Source: Clostridiales bacterium (GTDB taxonomy: Bacteria > Bacillota > Clostridia > UBA1381). From it: 46,357 nt of DNA. Position 1 is the first letter of the stretch. Each line of letters begins with the position of its first letter. The stretch is from assembly GCA_029226975.1 (NCBI GenBank), contig JAQXZB010000112.1, positions 1 to 46,357 on the forward strand. The letters are read 5' to 3'. Below, one piece after another: positions 7,928-15,647 of the stretch. The notes below the pieces were generated by a model. That model was not told where the DNA came from and ran no database searches. It saw only the letters and a list, made by a program, of their open reading frames with translations. The position numbers and the translations under genes are program-made.

Positions 7928-8935
7928 ATGAAGACTTATAAAACAGCGCTCATAGGCTGCGGACAAATGGGCGCGGTGCATATGGAGCATATATATTATA
8001 AGGAAAATATTGAGATAAGCTGTGTGTGCGACACAAACCCAAAACGGGCGGCGGAATTTATGCGCAGATACGGAGCGCGGCGCATTGAAACAGACCCGAA
8101 AAAATGCATAGAGGACGCGGATATTGTAATAATCGCCACTTATCCCTCATCGCATCTTTCGTTGCTTCGGCTGTGCCTTAATGAGGGTAAGCATGTTATA
8201 TGCGAAAAGCCGATTGCCCAAAACCGAGAGGACGGGGAGGAGTTTGTGGAGCTTGTAAAGGCACACCCGGAATGTAAGGTGCTTGTGGGATATATTTTAA
8301 GACATAATCATACATATAAAAAGGCGGCGCAGATGATACGGTCGGGGGCTATAGGCAAGCCGGTAATTATGCGCATGGCTCAAAATCATCATACCATGGA
8401 CTGGGCAAGGTATCTTAGGCTTATAAAGGAAAGCTCGCCGGTCATAGACTGCGGTGTGCATTATATGGATGTAATGCAGTGGTTTACCGGCGAAAGGATT
8501 GAGGAAGTATCCGCAATAGGTGCGCGCACCGAGGCAGATGTGCCGCCGGGGAGATATAATTACGGTCTTGTAACGGTAAAAATGAGCGGCGGCTCAATCG
8601 GATACTACGAGGCGGGCTGGTCGAACACGATGTCCTCTGAAAATTTAAAGGAATTTATAGGTCCCAAGGGACGTATAAGGATTACTTATCAAAAGGACAG
8701 AGTCCAAAACAGCGAGGAGGGGGATTTGATAGAATATTACAAATACCCCGAAAAGGAATACATAAGCATAAACGTAAACTGTGACCGCAAGCCGGCGGGG
8801 GAACAGCTTGATTATCTGATTGAAATGATAGAGCATGATATTCCCGCCGTACCCCAAATGGACGAGGTGGCGCAAAGCTTCAAAGCTGTGCTTGACGCGG
8901 ACGAGTGCATAAGAAGAATACCCGTGTGCAAATGA
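7928..8935 (+). CDS. Gfo/Idh/MocA-family oxidoreductase (second of two)
   Basis: 335 residues from the ATG at 7928. The Rossmann motif is ALIGCGQMGAVHMEHIY, the EKP motif is in HVICEKPIAQNRED, and a conserved Asp/His pair of the active-site region is in SSPVIDCGVHYMDVMQWF. NAD(P)-dependent oxidation or reduction of a cyclic polyol or sugar is the family role. The start is not certain: AAGGAG (7908-7913) is 14 bases upstream, which is long, and an in-frame GTG at 7877 would add 17 residues that do not resemble the family N-terminus. The protein is clearly different from the first dehydrogenase, so the two probably act on different substrates or in opposite directions, as in keto-sugar pathways. 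Confidence 0.88.
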   Translation: MKTYKTALIGCGQMGAVHMEHIYYKENIEISCVCDTNPKRAAEFMRRYGARRIETDPKKCIEDADIVIIATYPSSHLSLLRLCLNEGKHVICEKPIAQNREDGEEFVELVKAHPECKVLVGYILRHNHTYKKAAQMIRSGAIGKPVIMRMAQNHHTMDWARYLRLIKESSPVIDCGVHYMDVMQWFTGERIEEVSAIGARTEADVPPGRYNYGLVTVKMSGGSIGYYEAGWSNTMSSENLKEFIGPKGRIRITYQKDRVQNSEEGDLIEYYKYPEKEYISINVNCDRKPAGEQLDYLIEMIEHDIPAVPQMDEVAQSFKAVLDADECIRRIPVCK

Positions 8936-8964
8936 TTGACATTGCACATAAAATATGCTATAAT
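8936..8964 (+). promoter_or_regulatory. Consensus sigma-A promoter of the toxin-antitoxin pair
   Basis: TTGACA (8936-8941), 17 bases, TATAAT (8959-8964), with TGC before the -10 (extended -10). It is a perfect match to the sigma-A consensus and starts on the base after the stop codon of the upstream gene. Confidence 0.85.
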
Positions 8965-8994
8965 GAATATACTGATACAGAAGGGGGTTGTTTT

Positions 8995-9261
8995 ATGGCT
9001 ACAACAAATATTACAATTCGTATGGATAAGGAGTTGAAAGACCGGGCAGATGATTTGTTTGCCGCTTTGGGGCTTAATATGTCTACTGCAATAGGTGTTT
9101 TTTGCAGGCAGGCTGTAAGGCTCGGCAAAATTCCTTTTGAGCTTGCGGTGGATGTGCCCAATGCTGAAACTCTTGCCGCAATTGATGATGTGAACAACAA
9201 CCGAAACATGAGCAAGGCTTATGATGACATGGATGAACTAATGAGGGACTTGAATGCTTAA
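8995..9261 (+). CDS. dinJ: RelB/DinJ-family antitoxin
   Basis: 88 residues. The N-terminal ribbon-helix-helix region (TNITIRMDKELKDRADDLF, then LGLNMSTAIGVFCRQAV) matches DinJ/RelB antitoxins, which dimerise, bind their own promoter and neutralise the partner toxin with the C-terminal part. The start at 8995 is chosen because AGGGGG lies about 8 bases upstream; the frame is open further upstream into the previous gene but without a site. The last 8 bases overlap the toxin gene. Autorepression of the strong promoter at 8936 is expected from the family but no operator palindrome was resolved. Confidence 0.93.
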   Translation: MATTNITIRMDKELKDRADDLFAALGLNMSTAIGVFCRQAVRLGKIPFELAVDVPNAETLAAIDDVNNNRNMSKAYDDMDELMRDLNA

Positions 9262-9526
9262 GGTCAGATATTCTTCAAGATTTAAAAAGGATTTTAAAGC
9301 AATCATAAAGCGCGGATATAACATTTCGTTATTTGAGGAGGTTATTATTCTTTTAAGGGAAGAAAAAGAACTGCCTGAAAAATATAATGACCATGCGCTG
9401 AAAGGGGATTATATCGGGCACCGCGAATGTCATATTACTCCGGACTGGCTCTTGATATATAAAAAAGAGAATGATATGATTACTTTATCCTTAACCCGAA
9501 CGTGCAGCCACAGTGATTTGTTTTAA
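9254..9526 (+). CDS. yafQ: YafQ-family mRNA interferase toxin
   Basis: 90 residues, the family length. The RelE-fold active site is intact: HALKGDYIGHRECHITPDWLLIY contains the His-x-Leu, RECHI His and PDW residues, and the C-terminal CSHSDLF carries the catalytic His and terminal Phe corresponding to H87 and F91 of E. coli YafQ. These toxins cut ribosome-bound mRNA, typically at AAA codons. It begins inside the antitoxin gene (8-bp overlap), ensuring coupled translation. The stop lies 5 bases from the convergent rlmH stop with no terminator between them. Confidence 0.93.
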   Translation: MLKVRYSSRFKKDFKAIIKRGYNISLFEEVIILLREEKELPEKYNDHALKGDYIGHRECHITPDWLLIYKKENDMITLSLTRTCSHSDLF

Positions 9527-9531
9527 GCGTT

Positions 9532-10008
9532 TCACTTGTGATAGCTTTCGTTGGCGTTTATTTTAAATGCGCGGTAAATTTGCTCGCAAAGCACCACCCG
9601 CATAAGCTGGTGGGGGAGCGTCATTTTTCCGAAGCTGAGCCTAAGGTCGGCGCGGGACTTGACTTTGTCCGACAGACCCAGGGAGCCGCCTATTATAAAT
9701 ACAAGGCTGCTTGCGCGCATTTGTATATCCAAAAGCCTGGCGGCAAGCTCCTCGGAGGAAAGCTCGCTGCCCTCTATGCAAAGAGCGGTGACGTATGCGC
9801 CGCTTTTGATTTTTGAGAGGATTTTTTCGCCCTCCCGCTCCTTTATCTGCTCGCACTCCTTTTTGGAGGCATTGTCGGGGATTTTTTCGTCCGGCACCTC
9901 GATTATCTCAAAGGAGGTAAAGCGCGAAAGACGCTTTGCGTATTCCGCAATTGCCGCGGTGAAATATTTTTCCTTGATTTTTCCTACGCCTATTATTGTT
10001 ATTTTCAT
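9532..10008 (-). CDS. rlmH: 23S rRNA pseudouridine-1915 N3-methyltransferase
   Basis: 158 residues, a SPOUT-fold methyltransferase that modifies pseudouridine 1915 in helix 69 of 23S rRNA. Recognised by the N-terminus MKITIIGVGKIKEKYF, the SAM-binding trefoil-knot segment LVFIIGGSLGLSDKV and the C-terminal MTLPHQLMRVVLCEQIYRAF, all diagnostic of the family. Start ATG with AGCTGATATT upstream, so the ribosome site is weak. It follows the MBL-fold gene by 15 bases, the yycJ-rlmH association that is usual in Bacillota. Confidence 0.97.
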   Translation of the reverse strand: MKITIIGVGKIKEKYFTAAIAEYAKRLSRFTSFEIIEVPDEKIPDNASKKECEQIKEREGEKILSKIKSGAYVTALCIEGSELSSEELAARLLDIQMRASSLVFIIGGSLGLSDKVKSRADLRLSFGKMTLPHQLMRVVLCEQIYRAFKINANESYHK

Positions 10009-10023
10009 AATATCAGCTCTTTT

Positions 10024-10809
10024 CTATATACCGCCGAAGCGCGTTATTTTAAACCTGTCCGCAACGGTTAAGGTTACGTCCTCGCCGATTTTTGCGCCCG
10101 CGTCATTTAGGGCGTTAAAGGTTTCTAAGAGGGCTATTTCGGGACGGTTGTTTTCGCGGCTTAAGTGCCCCAGCATTATGTGCTTTGTCCCGCTTTTGGC
10201 AAGGGCCACCGCGGTTTTTGCCGCCGCTTCGTTGGAAAGATGCCCAAGCTCGCTTAAAATCCTGCGCTTTAGGGGATAGGGATAGGGACCGAATTTGAGC
10301 ATTTCCACATCGTGATTGGACTCTAAAATAAGCCCGTCACTGCCGGTTATGCAGTCCATGACCTCATCGCTTAAAAAGCCCATATCCGTTGCTACGGAAT
10401 ATTTCTCGTTACCCGTATAAAAGCTGTAGCCTACGGGGTCTGCCGCGTCATGGGGCAGGGAAAAGGCGCGTATTCCTATTGTATTTATAAAAAAATCCTT
10501 AAATGGCTCTATCGGCATTTTAAGACTGTCGTCAATTTCTCCCACCGACATATTCATATGTGTAAGAGCTGTTGCGTATACCGGGATTTTGTATTTCCTG
10601 GCAATTACGCCTATGCCCTTTACATGGTCGCTGTGCTCATGAGTGACAAGCACAGCGTCAATGTCCCCAACGGGTATGTGCAGCGATGCAAGAGCCTCGC
10701 AAAGCCGCTTTCCGCTTAAACCGCAGTCTATTAAAAGCCGCGTTTTTCCGTCCGAGATATATGTACAGTTCCCGGAGGAGCCGCTTATAATCGAAAAAAA
10801 TTCTGTCAT
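10024..10809 (-). CDS. yycJ: MBL-fold metallohydrolase, YycJ/WalJ type
   Basis: 261 residues. The metallo-beta-lactamase motif HEHSDH (in AVLVTHEHSDHVKGIG) and the downstream His/Asp ligands (LPHDAADPVGYS, ATDMGFLSDEV, LGHLSRENN) make the two-metal site. The N-terminal SIISGSSGNCTYI is typical of YycJ/WalJ, a predicted 5'-3' exonuclease-like protein linked in Bacillota to the WalRK wall-stress operon; walR and walK are not in this window. It lies between murA and rlmH on the same strand. The exact substrate is unknown. Confidence 0.92.
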   Translation of the reverse strand: MTEFFSIISGSSGNCTYISDGKTRLLIDCGLSGKRLCEALASLHIPVGDIDAVLVTHEHSDHVKGIGVIARKYKIPVYATALTHMNMSVGEIDDSLKMPIEPFKDFFINTIGIRAFSLPHDAADPVGYSFYTGNEKYSVATDMGFLSDEVMDCITGSDGLILESNHDVEMLKFGPYPYPLKRRILSELGHLSNEAAAKTAVALAKSGTKHIMLGHLSRENNRPEIALLETFNALNDAGAKIGEDVTLTVADRFKITRFGGI

Positions 10810-10821
10810 ATTAAATCCTTG

Positions 10822-10856
10822 AAAAAGAGCCGCCGCGCGGGATAAATTCCCGGCGC
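10822..10856 (-). terminator. Hairpin with T run between murA and yycJ
   Basis: On the minus strand a GC-rich stem-loop (CGCCGGGA opposite TCCCGCGCG with one bulge) is followed by GGCTCTTTTTC. It lies in the 63-base gap between the murA stop and the yycJ start and probably terminates or attenuates the murA transcript. Confidence 0.5.
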
Positions 10857-10872
10857 AAACAGCTCCGTATTA

Positions 10873-12150
10873 TCAATATATGTCCTCTACAACCTGTATA
10901 CGCTCTATCTGACCGCCTAAGCTTACAAATTTTTCCTCAAAATTTTCATAGCCTCGGTCTATATGGTAAATATCCGTAATCTCGGTTGTGCCCTCAGCCA
11001 TAAGCCCGGCTATTATCATTGCCGCGCCGGCTCTTAAATCCGTTGCGCGAACGTGCGAGCCTACAAGCTTTTCCACGCCGTCAATTATCGCAATCTTGCC
11101 CTCGACGCGGATATTTGCGCCCATGCGCTTTAACTCGTTCGTATAGCGGAAGCGGTTGTCCCAAACACCCTCGCGGGCGGTTGAAGTACCCTCAATGGTG
11201 GTTAAGAAGGTCACCAGCTGGGGCTGCATATCGGTGGGGAAGCCGGGATAGGGCAGAGCGACAAAGTTTATGCGTCTGAATTTCTTGCCCTCCTCAACCC
11301 ATACTCTTATGCTGTCCTCGCCGTTTTCCACACTGGCGCCCGCTTCTGTGAGCTTTGCCGAAATTATGTCCAAATGGCGGGGGATAACGTTTCTTAAGGT
11401 AACGTCCCCTCTCGTGGCGGCGGCGGCAATCATAAAGGTTCCCGCTTCAATCTGGTCGGGAATAATCGCATAGCTTCCGCCGTGAAGCTCTCTTACGCCC
11501 CTTATTCTTATGGTATCCGTACCCGCGCCGCGTATGTTTGCGCCCAAAGCGTTTAAGAAGTTTGCCAAATCCACTATATGTGGCTCTCTTGCGGCGTTTT
11601 CTATAATCGTCTGACCCTCGGCAAGAGTTGCCGCAAGTATTGCGTTTATGGTAGCTCCCACTGTTACGACATCAAAAAATATGCTGCCGCCCTTAAGCTC
11701 CTTTGCTTCGCCGTTAATCATGCCCCGCTTAAAGTCAATCTCAGCGCCCAAAGCCTCAAAGCTTTTAATGTGCTGGTCAATGGGTCTTGTGCCGAAATCG
11801 CAGCCGCCCGGCGGGTCTACGCTGAATTTATGAAATCTGCCCAAAAGCGCACCCATAAGATAGCTTGAGCCGCGCATACGCCTTGTCAGGTCGCCTGTGG
11901 GCTCATGGGAGCTTACATCGGAGCAGTCTATAATAACGGTATTTGAATTTATCTGTTCAATTTTGGCTCCCAGATTGTCAAGAATTTTAAGAAAAAGCCT
12001 GACGTCCTTTATATCCGGGAGATTTTCTATACGGCAGCTGCCCTTAACCAGCAGGCAGGCAGGCAGTATAGCAACCGCGGCATTTTTTGCACCGCTTATA
12101 ACAACCTCACCCTTGAGCTTGTTGCCTCCTCTTATCAAGAGTTTCTCCAA
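10873..12150 (-). CDS. murA: UDP-N-acetylglucosamine 1-carboxyvinyltransferase
   Basis: 425 residues. MurA transfers enolpyruvate from PEP to UDP-GlcNAc, the first committed step of peptidoglycan synthesis, in the cytoplasm. The N-terminus LLIRGGNKLKGEVVISGAKN and the catalytic loop PPGGCDFGTRPIDQH with the active-site Cys (the fosfomycin target) are visible, as is the C-terminal TDLRAGAAMIIAGLMAEG. The start is TTG at 12150, chosen because AGAGGG lies 9 bases upstream and the resulting N-terminus matches MurA; an in-frame ATG at 12183 would add 11 unrelated residues. The murB gene for the next step is 2.6 kb away on the other strand. Confidence 0.96.
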   Translation of the reverse strand: MEKLLIRGGNKLKGEVVISGAKNAAVAILPACLLVKGSCRIENLPDIKDVRLFLKILDNLGAKIEQINSNTVIIDCSDVSSHEPTGDLTRRMRGSSYLMGALLGRFHKFSVDPPGGCDFGTRPIDQHIKSFEALGAEIDFKRGMINGEAKELKGGSIFFDVVTVGATINAILAATLAEGQTIIENAAREPHIVDLANFLNALGANIRGAGTDTIRIRGVRELHGGSYAIIPDQIEAGTFMIAAAATRGDVTLRNVIPRHLDIISAKLTEAGASVENGEDSIRVWVEEGKKFRRINFVALPYPGFPTDMQPQLVTFLTTIEGTSTAREGVWDNRFRYTNELKRMGANIRVEGKIAIIDGVEKLVGSHVRATDLRAGAAMIIAGLMAEGTTEITDIYHIDRGYENFEEKFVSLGGQIERIQVVEDIY

Positions 12151-12195
12151 AATGATACACCCTCTCTGTTTTTTCTCGTACATCCGTTTTCCTCT

Positions 12196-12224
12196 ATTAT
12201 ATCAGAAAGCCGCTAAAAAAGCAA
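12196..12224 (-). promoter_or_regulatory. Promoter of murA
   Basis: On the minus strand TTGCTT (12224-12219), 17 bases, TATAAT (12201-12196), 46 bases before the TTG start codon. Confidence 0.65.
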
Positions 12225-12297
12225 AGTAAAAACATAAATATAGATAAAATTTAATATAATTGTAATGTTACGGATGCGTTAAACCCTGTTGCCACAG

Positions 12298-12326
12298 AAA
12301 AAAACAGCCTGCCATGCCGCAAGCTG
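12298..12326 (-). terminator. Terminator of rpmB
   Basis: On the minus strand CAGCTTGC (12326-12319), loop GGCATG, GCAGGCTG (12312-12305) is followed by seven T residues (12304-12298). It ends the rpmB transcript before the murA promoter. Confidence 0.85.
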
Positions 12327-12349
12327 CTTATATTCTATTTGCCTTAAAA

Positions 12350-12538
12350 TCAAACAGCACGCTGAACCTTTCCTGAACGAAGGCAACGAGTACATACGTT
12401 AACCGATTTCACCGAACCGTTAACTATGGCTCTTACCTTTTTTACATTCGGCTTCCAGGCTCTGTTGGATCTTCTGTGTGAGTGGGAAACCTTTATACCG
12501 AAGGTTACGCCCTTGCCGCAGATATCGCATTTTGCCAT
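12350..12538 (-). CDS. rpmB: 50S ribosomal protein L28
   Basis: 62 residues, normal for L28. MAKCDICGKGVTFGIKVSHS and the C-terminal TRCLRSGKV are diagnostic. The four cysteines (CDIC near the start and CTRC near the end) mark the zinc-binding C+ form of L28. The start at 12538 has AAGGAGG 8 bases upstream; a longer in-frame reading from 12574 would lose this site. Monocistronic, with its own promoter and terminator. Confidence 0.97.
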   Translation of the reverse strand: MAKCDICGKGVTFGIKVSHSHRRSNRAWKPNVKKVRAIVNGSVKSVNVCTRCLRSGKVQRAV

Positions 12539-12582
12539 TGTGAATACACCTCCTTGAATTGTCTTGTAAAACATCGCTATCT

Positions 12583-12611
12583 ATTGTACCACAACCAAAA
12601 CGATTTTGCAA
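12583..12611 (-). promoter_or_regulatory. Promoter of rpmB
   Basis: On the minus strand TTGCAA (12611-12606), 17 bases, TACAAT (12588-12583), preceded by a TG-rich spacer end; located 45 bases upstream of the L28 start. Confidence 0.7.
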
Positions 12612-12736
12612 GACTTTTATTGCTTTTTTGGTGATTTTTCTGAAAATTTTAAAAAAATCATATATTTTAACGTAATACCGTTGTATTTTATGGTTAAAAA
12701 TATCAACAGAAGTTTTTAAATATGAATATTTAGTCC

Positions 12737-12765
12737 TTGAAAAAATCCGCCGAATAAGGTATAAT
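12737..12765 (+). promoter_or_regulatory. Promoter of the hprK operon
   Basis: TTGAAA (12737-12742), 17 bases, TATAAT (12760-12765), 54 bases before the hprK ATG. It is probably the head promoter of the run hprK to dnaE, since no other good promoter or terminator is seen inside that run. Confidence 0.7.
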
Positions 12766-12818
12766 ATATATAATAGTGTTTTTTGTAAAAAACCCGAAAG
12801 GAGATAATTGTTACCAAG

Positions 12819-13766
12819 ATGCCAGAGAATACAACATTTACCATACCTCTTACGAAGGTTATTGAAGAATTTGAGCTTGAAAAGCTCTATGAGCCGGAGG
12901 ATATAGATACAATTGCAATCGTAAGCTCCGACATTAACCGTCCCGGTCTGCAGATGGTCGGCTTTTTTGAAAACTTTGACAAAAGCAGAATACAAATCAT
13001 GGGCAGATCGGAGTTCCGCTATCTTGACCAGTTCAGAGTTGACGAGCGGGAAAAGATAATAGACCGCTTTTTCCAGGAGAAATTCCCCGCGCTCATCATA
13101 ACCCGCGGTCAGCAGATTTTCCCGGAAATGGTGGAGCTTGCGGAAAAATATAATATTACGCTGTTAAGAACCGAGGAGGATTCCTCGTCATTTATGAGCG
13201 CGTTTTTCGAGTACGTCAACATTCAGGTTGCGCCCCGCCGCACACGCCATGGCGTTTTGGTGGAGGTTTACGGCGAGGGAATACTGATTTTGGGCGAAAG
13301 CGGCGTCGGAAAAAGCGAGGCTGCCATTGAGCTTGTAAAGAGAGGACACAGAATTATTGCCGATGACGCGGTGGAAATCAAAAAGCTTTCAAGCACCAGG
13401 CTTGTAGGCTCATCACCTGCAATTATACGGCATTTTGTGGAGCTTCGCGGTATAGGAATTATTGACGTTAAGGAAATATTCGGTATAGGCGCCATAAAGG
13501 ATTCGGGCAATATCGATATGATTATACATCTTGAGCCTTGGGAGGAGGGCAGGCAGTACGACCGCCTGGGCATGATTGACGAGTTTACAAATATTATGGG
13601 CGTTAATGTGCCGTCCTTGACCATTCCCGTAAAGTTAGGAAGAAATCTTGCGGTTATCATCGAGGTTGCGGCGATGAACAACAGACAAAAGCAAATGGGC
13701 TACAATGCCGCGGTGGAGCTTAACAAGCGGCTTATGCGGCAAATGGAAGAGCAGTTAAATCTTTAA
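12819..13766 (+). CDS. hprK: HPr kinase/phosphorylase
   Basis: 315 residues. HprK phosphorylates and dephosphorylates Ser46 of HPr and so controls carbon catabolite repression in Bacillota. The N-terminal domain (1-130) precedes a P-loop kinase domain with Walker A GESGVGKS (about residues 156-163) and the family signature VELRGIGIIDVKEIFG. The predicted start ATG at 12819 has AAAGGAG 15 bases upstream, an unusually long spacing; in-frame ATT or ATA codons closer to the site are possible but rare starts. First gene of a plus-strand run; the HPr gene (ptsH) is not in the window. Confidence 0.96.
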   Translation: MPENTTFTIPLTKVIEEFELEKLYEPEDIDTIAIVSSDINRPGLQMVGFFENFDKSRIQIMGRSEFRYLDQFRVDEREKIIDRFFQEKFPALIITRGQQIFPEMVELAEKYNITLLRTEEDSSSFMSAFFEYVNIQVAPRRTRHGVLVEVYGEGILILGESGVGKSEAAIELVKRGHRIIADDAVEIKKLSSTRLVGSSPAIIRHFVELRGIGIIDVKEIFGIGAIKDSGNIDMIIHLEPWEEGRQYDRLGMIDEFTNIMGVNVPSLTIPVKLGRNLAVIIEVAAMNNRQKQMGYNAAVELNKRLMRQMEEQLNL

Positions 13767-13784
13767 TATGGAAGTGAAATTGTT

Positions 13785-14522
13785 TTGAAAATATTATTAG
13801 ACACACATACACATACCATTGCAAGCACCCATGCCTACAGTACGGTGCAGGAAATGGCGGCGCAGGCGCGCGCGGCAGGACTTGAAGCGATTGCAATAAC
13901 GGATCACGCGCCCTGTCTTCCGGACGCTCCCCACGAGTGGCATTTTCATAATCTTCAGAATATACCCAGAATTATTGACGGAGTGAAGATACTCTACGGC
14001 ATAGAAGCCAATATTCTGGATTTGGAGGGGAATATCGACCCCATATGCGAGGAAATTTATAAAAAGCTCGATATTATAAATGCAAGCATACACGCACCAT
14101 GCTACAGTGGTGCGGACGCAAAGGACCATACGAGTGCGTATTTGGGAGTTGTGAACAATCCGCTTGTGGACATTATCTGCCACAGCGGAAGCGAGCGTTT
14201 TACATACGATTATGAAAAAATTATACTTCTTGCAAAGAAAAATCACAAGCTTATGGAAATAAACAACCATTCCTTTTTCGTGCGGCGGGGCAGTATTTCA
14301 AACTGCAAAAAAATTGCAGAGCTTTGCAAAAAGCATGAAGTGGGAATAGTGGTGTCCTCGGACGCACATATAAGCTTTGATTTGGGACATTATGAAAGAG
14401 CCTTTGAAATGCTTCGGGAAATTTCTTTCCCCGAAAAGCTTATAATGAACCGTTCTTTAAAAAGCTTTGAGGAGTATATGAGTGAGAAGAAGCGGCTGTT
14501 TTCATGGAGAATTGGAGAGTAA
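13785..14522 (+). CDS. PHP-domain phosphoesterase, YcdX-like
   Basis: 245 residues. The PHP metal motifs are in order: DTHTHT at the N-terminus, ITDHAP, the Glu of YGIEANIL, HAPCYSG, ICHSGS and the C-terminal SSDAHISFDLG, sufficient for a trinuclear metal phosphatase site. YcdX-type proteins hydrolyse small phosphate esters; the natural substrate is unknown. Start is TTG at 13785, 18 bases after hprK, with a weak GGAAGTGA site. The stop codon overlaps the left inverted repeat of the element at 14520, and the last residues (WRIGE) are encoded by GGAGAATTGGAGAG, a sequence echoed after the element, so the C-terminus may have been shaped by its insertion. Confidence 0.88.
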   Translation: MKILLDTHTHTIASTHAYSTVQEMAAQARAAGLEAIAITDHAPCLPDAPHEWHFHNLQNIPRIIDGVKILYGIEANILDLEGNIDPICEEIYKKLDIINASIHAPCYSGADAKDHTSAYLGVVNNPLVDIICHSGSERFTYDYEKIILLAKKNHKLMEINNHSFFVRRGSISNCKKIAELCKKHEVGIVVSSDAHISFDLGHYERAFEMLREISFPEKLIMNRSLKSFEEYMSEKKRLFSWRIGE

Positions 14523-14685
14523 TGCGAAAAATAAGCTGCGCATCTCACCTTCTTTCGGGACTCGGAGTATACACATACGCCGTCGTCCCTCAAGAAGGCA
14601 ATTTGCATTCACCGCCAAGAAGGGCGGACGCACGCAGTGCGGCTTTTGCGAAGCAAAAGTGATGACAGGCTTCTTTTCCGCATTA
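14520..14685. repeat. 166-bp inverted-repeat element rich in hairpins (MITE-like)
   Basis: The ends are imperfect inverted repeats: TAATGCGAAAAATAAGC at 14520-14536 against TAATGCGGAAAAGAAGC read on the minus strand from 14685. Inside are four consecutive hairpins: CCTTCTT..GGGAC/GTCCC..AAGAAGG (14548-14598), CCGCC/GGCGG (14612-14627), CGCAC/GTGCG (14629-14641) and CTTTTGC/GCAAAAG (14643-14659). The flanks carry related words, TTGGAGAGTAATG on the left and ATGGAGAGTTAATG on the right, like a target duplication. No coding capacity. It fits a non-autonomous repeat element between the PHP gene and murB; a structured RNA is the alternative. Confidence 0.6.
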
Positions 14686-14727
14686 TGATTTGTGCCGCCG
14701 CAGGGCGGAGGAATGGAGAGTTAATGT

Positions 14728-15627
14728 ATGATAAATAAACAGGAGCTGTTAAAAATATCCGAAAATGTGTTATTCGATGAGCCTATGAGTGCGCATACGT
14801 CGTTTCGCATAGGCGGTCCGGCGCAGGCGTTTTTAAGCGCGTCCTCAAAGGAGGAAATAATAGGGGCTATCGAGTATTGCCGGGAAAATTCCGTTGGGTA
14901 TATGATAATGGGCAACGGCTCAAATATGCTGGTTTCCGACAAGGGCATAAGGGGTCTTGTGATACAGGTCGGAAAAAATATGTCAAAATGCGAAATACGG
15001 GGCGAGAGAGTGTATGCCGAGGCGGGCGTTTTGATGTCTGCCCTTGCTTCTGCCGCCCTAAAGGCAGAGCTTAGCGGCTTTGAAGCCCTTTCGGGTATTC
15101 CGGGAACGGTGGGCGGCGGTATTTACATGAATGCCGGAGCCTACGGCAGTGAGATGAAGCAGGTTATAGAAACGGTAACATATTTAAACGAAGCGGGGGA
15201 TATAATAACCTCGCCCGCCGACAAGCTGGATTTCGGATACCGGCACAGTATTTTTGAAGAGGGCGGATATGTTATACTTTCCTGCGTCATAGCCCTTAAA
15301 AAGGGAAAAGGCAGGGAGATAGCCGCGCAGATGAAGGAATACAACCGCCGCCGCAGCGAAAAACAGCCTCTTTCCATGCCATCGGCAGGCAGCACCTTTA
15401 AGCGTCCCGAGGGGTATTTTGCCGGGAAGCTTATACAGGATTGCGGGCTTATGGGCTTTTCTGTAGGCGGTGCGCAGGTAAGCGAAAAACACGCGGGCTT
15501 TGTGGTAAACCGCGGCGGTGCAACCGCCCTGGATGTGCTGACGCTCATAGAGCATATACAAAAGACGGTTTACGAAAAATTCGGAGTAAGGCTGGAACCG
15601 GAGGTTCGCCTTATAGGAGAAAAATAA
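14728..15627 (+). CDS. murB: UDP-N-acetylenolpyruvoylglucosamine reductase
   Basis: 299 residues. MurB reduces the MurA product to UDP-N-acetylmuramate with NADPH and FAD. FAD-binding segments are MIMGNGSNMLVSDKGIRG and SGIPGTVGGGIYMNAGAYG; the substrate and catalytic region is PSAGSTFKRPEGYFAGKLI (catalytic Ser in GST), and the closing Glu lies in RLEPEVRLIG. It belongs to the type II MurB group without the extra insertion of E. coli MurB. ATG start with GGAG 10 bases upstream, that site lying in the right flank of the inverted-repeat element. Confidence 0.96.
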   Translation: MINKQELLKISENVLFDEPMSAHTSFRIGGPAQAFLSASSKEEIIGAIEYCRENSVGYMIMGNGSNMLVSDKGIRGLVIQVGKNMSKCEIRGERVYAEAGVLMSALASAALKAELSGFEALSGIPGTVGGGIYMNAGAYGSEMKQVIETVTYLNEAGDIITSPADKLDFGYRHSIFEEGGYVILSCVIALKKGKGREIAAQMKEYNRRRSEKQPLSMPSAGSTFKRPEGYFAGKLIQDCGLMGFSVGGAQVSEKHAGFVVNRGGATALDVLTLIEHIQKTVYEKFGVRLEPEVRLIGEK

Positions 15628-15647
15628 AAGTAATTGGAGGGGTCACA

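Noticed and set aside
12420-12995. 191-residue minus-strand frame across rpmB and the start of hprK
   Set aside because: Crosses two good promoters and two real genes, with no ribosome site; composition is not protein-like.
15441-15647. Longer N-terminus for RapZ
   Set aside because: The extra 69 codons lie inside murB in another frame, and GGAGGGG sits just before 15648, where the family N-terminus begins.
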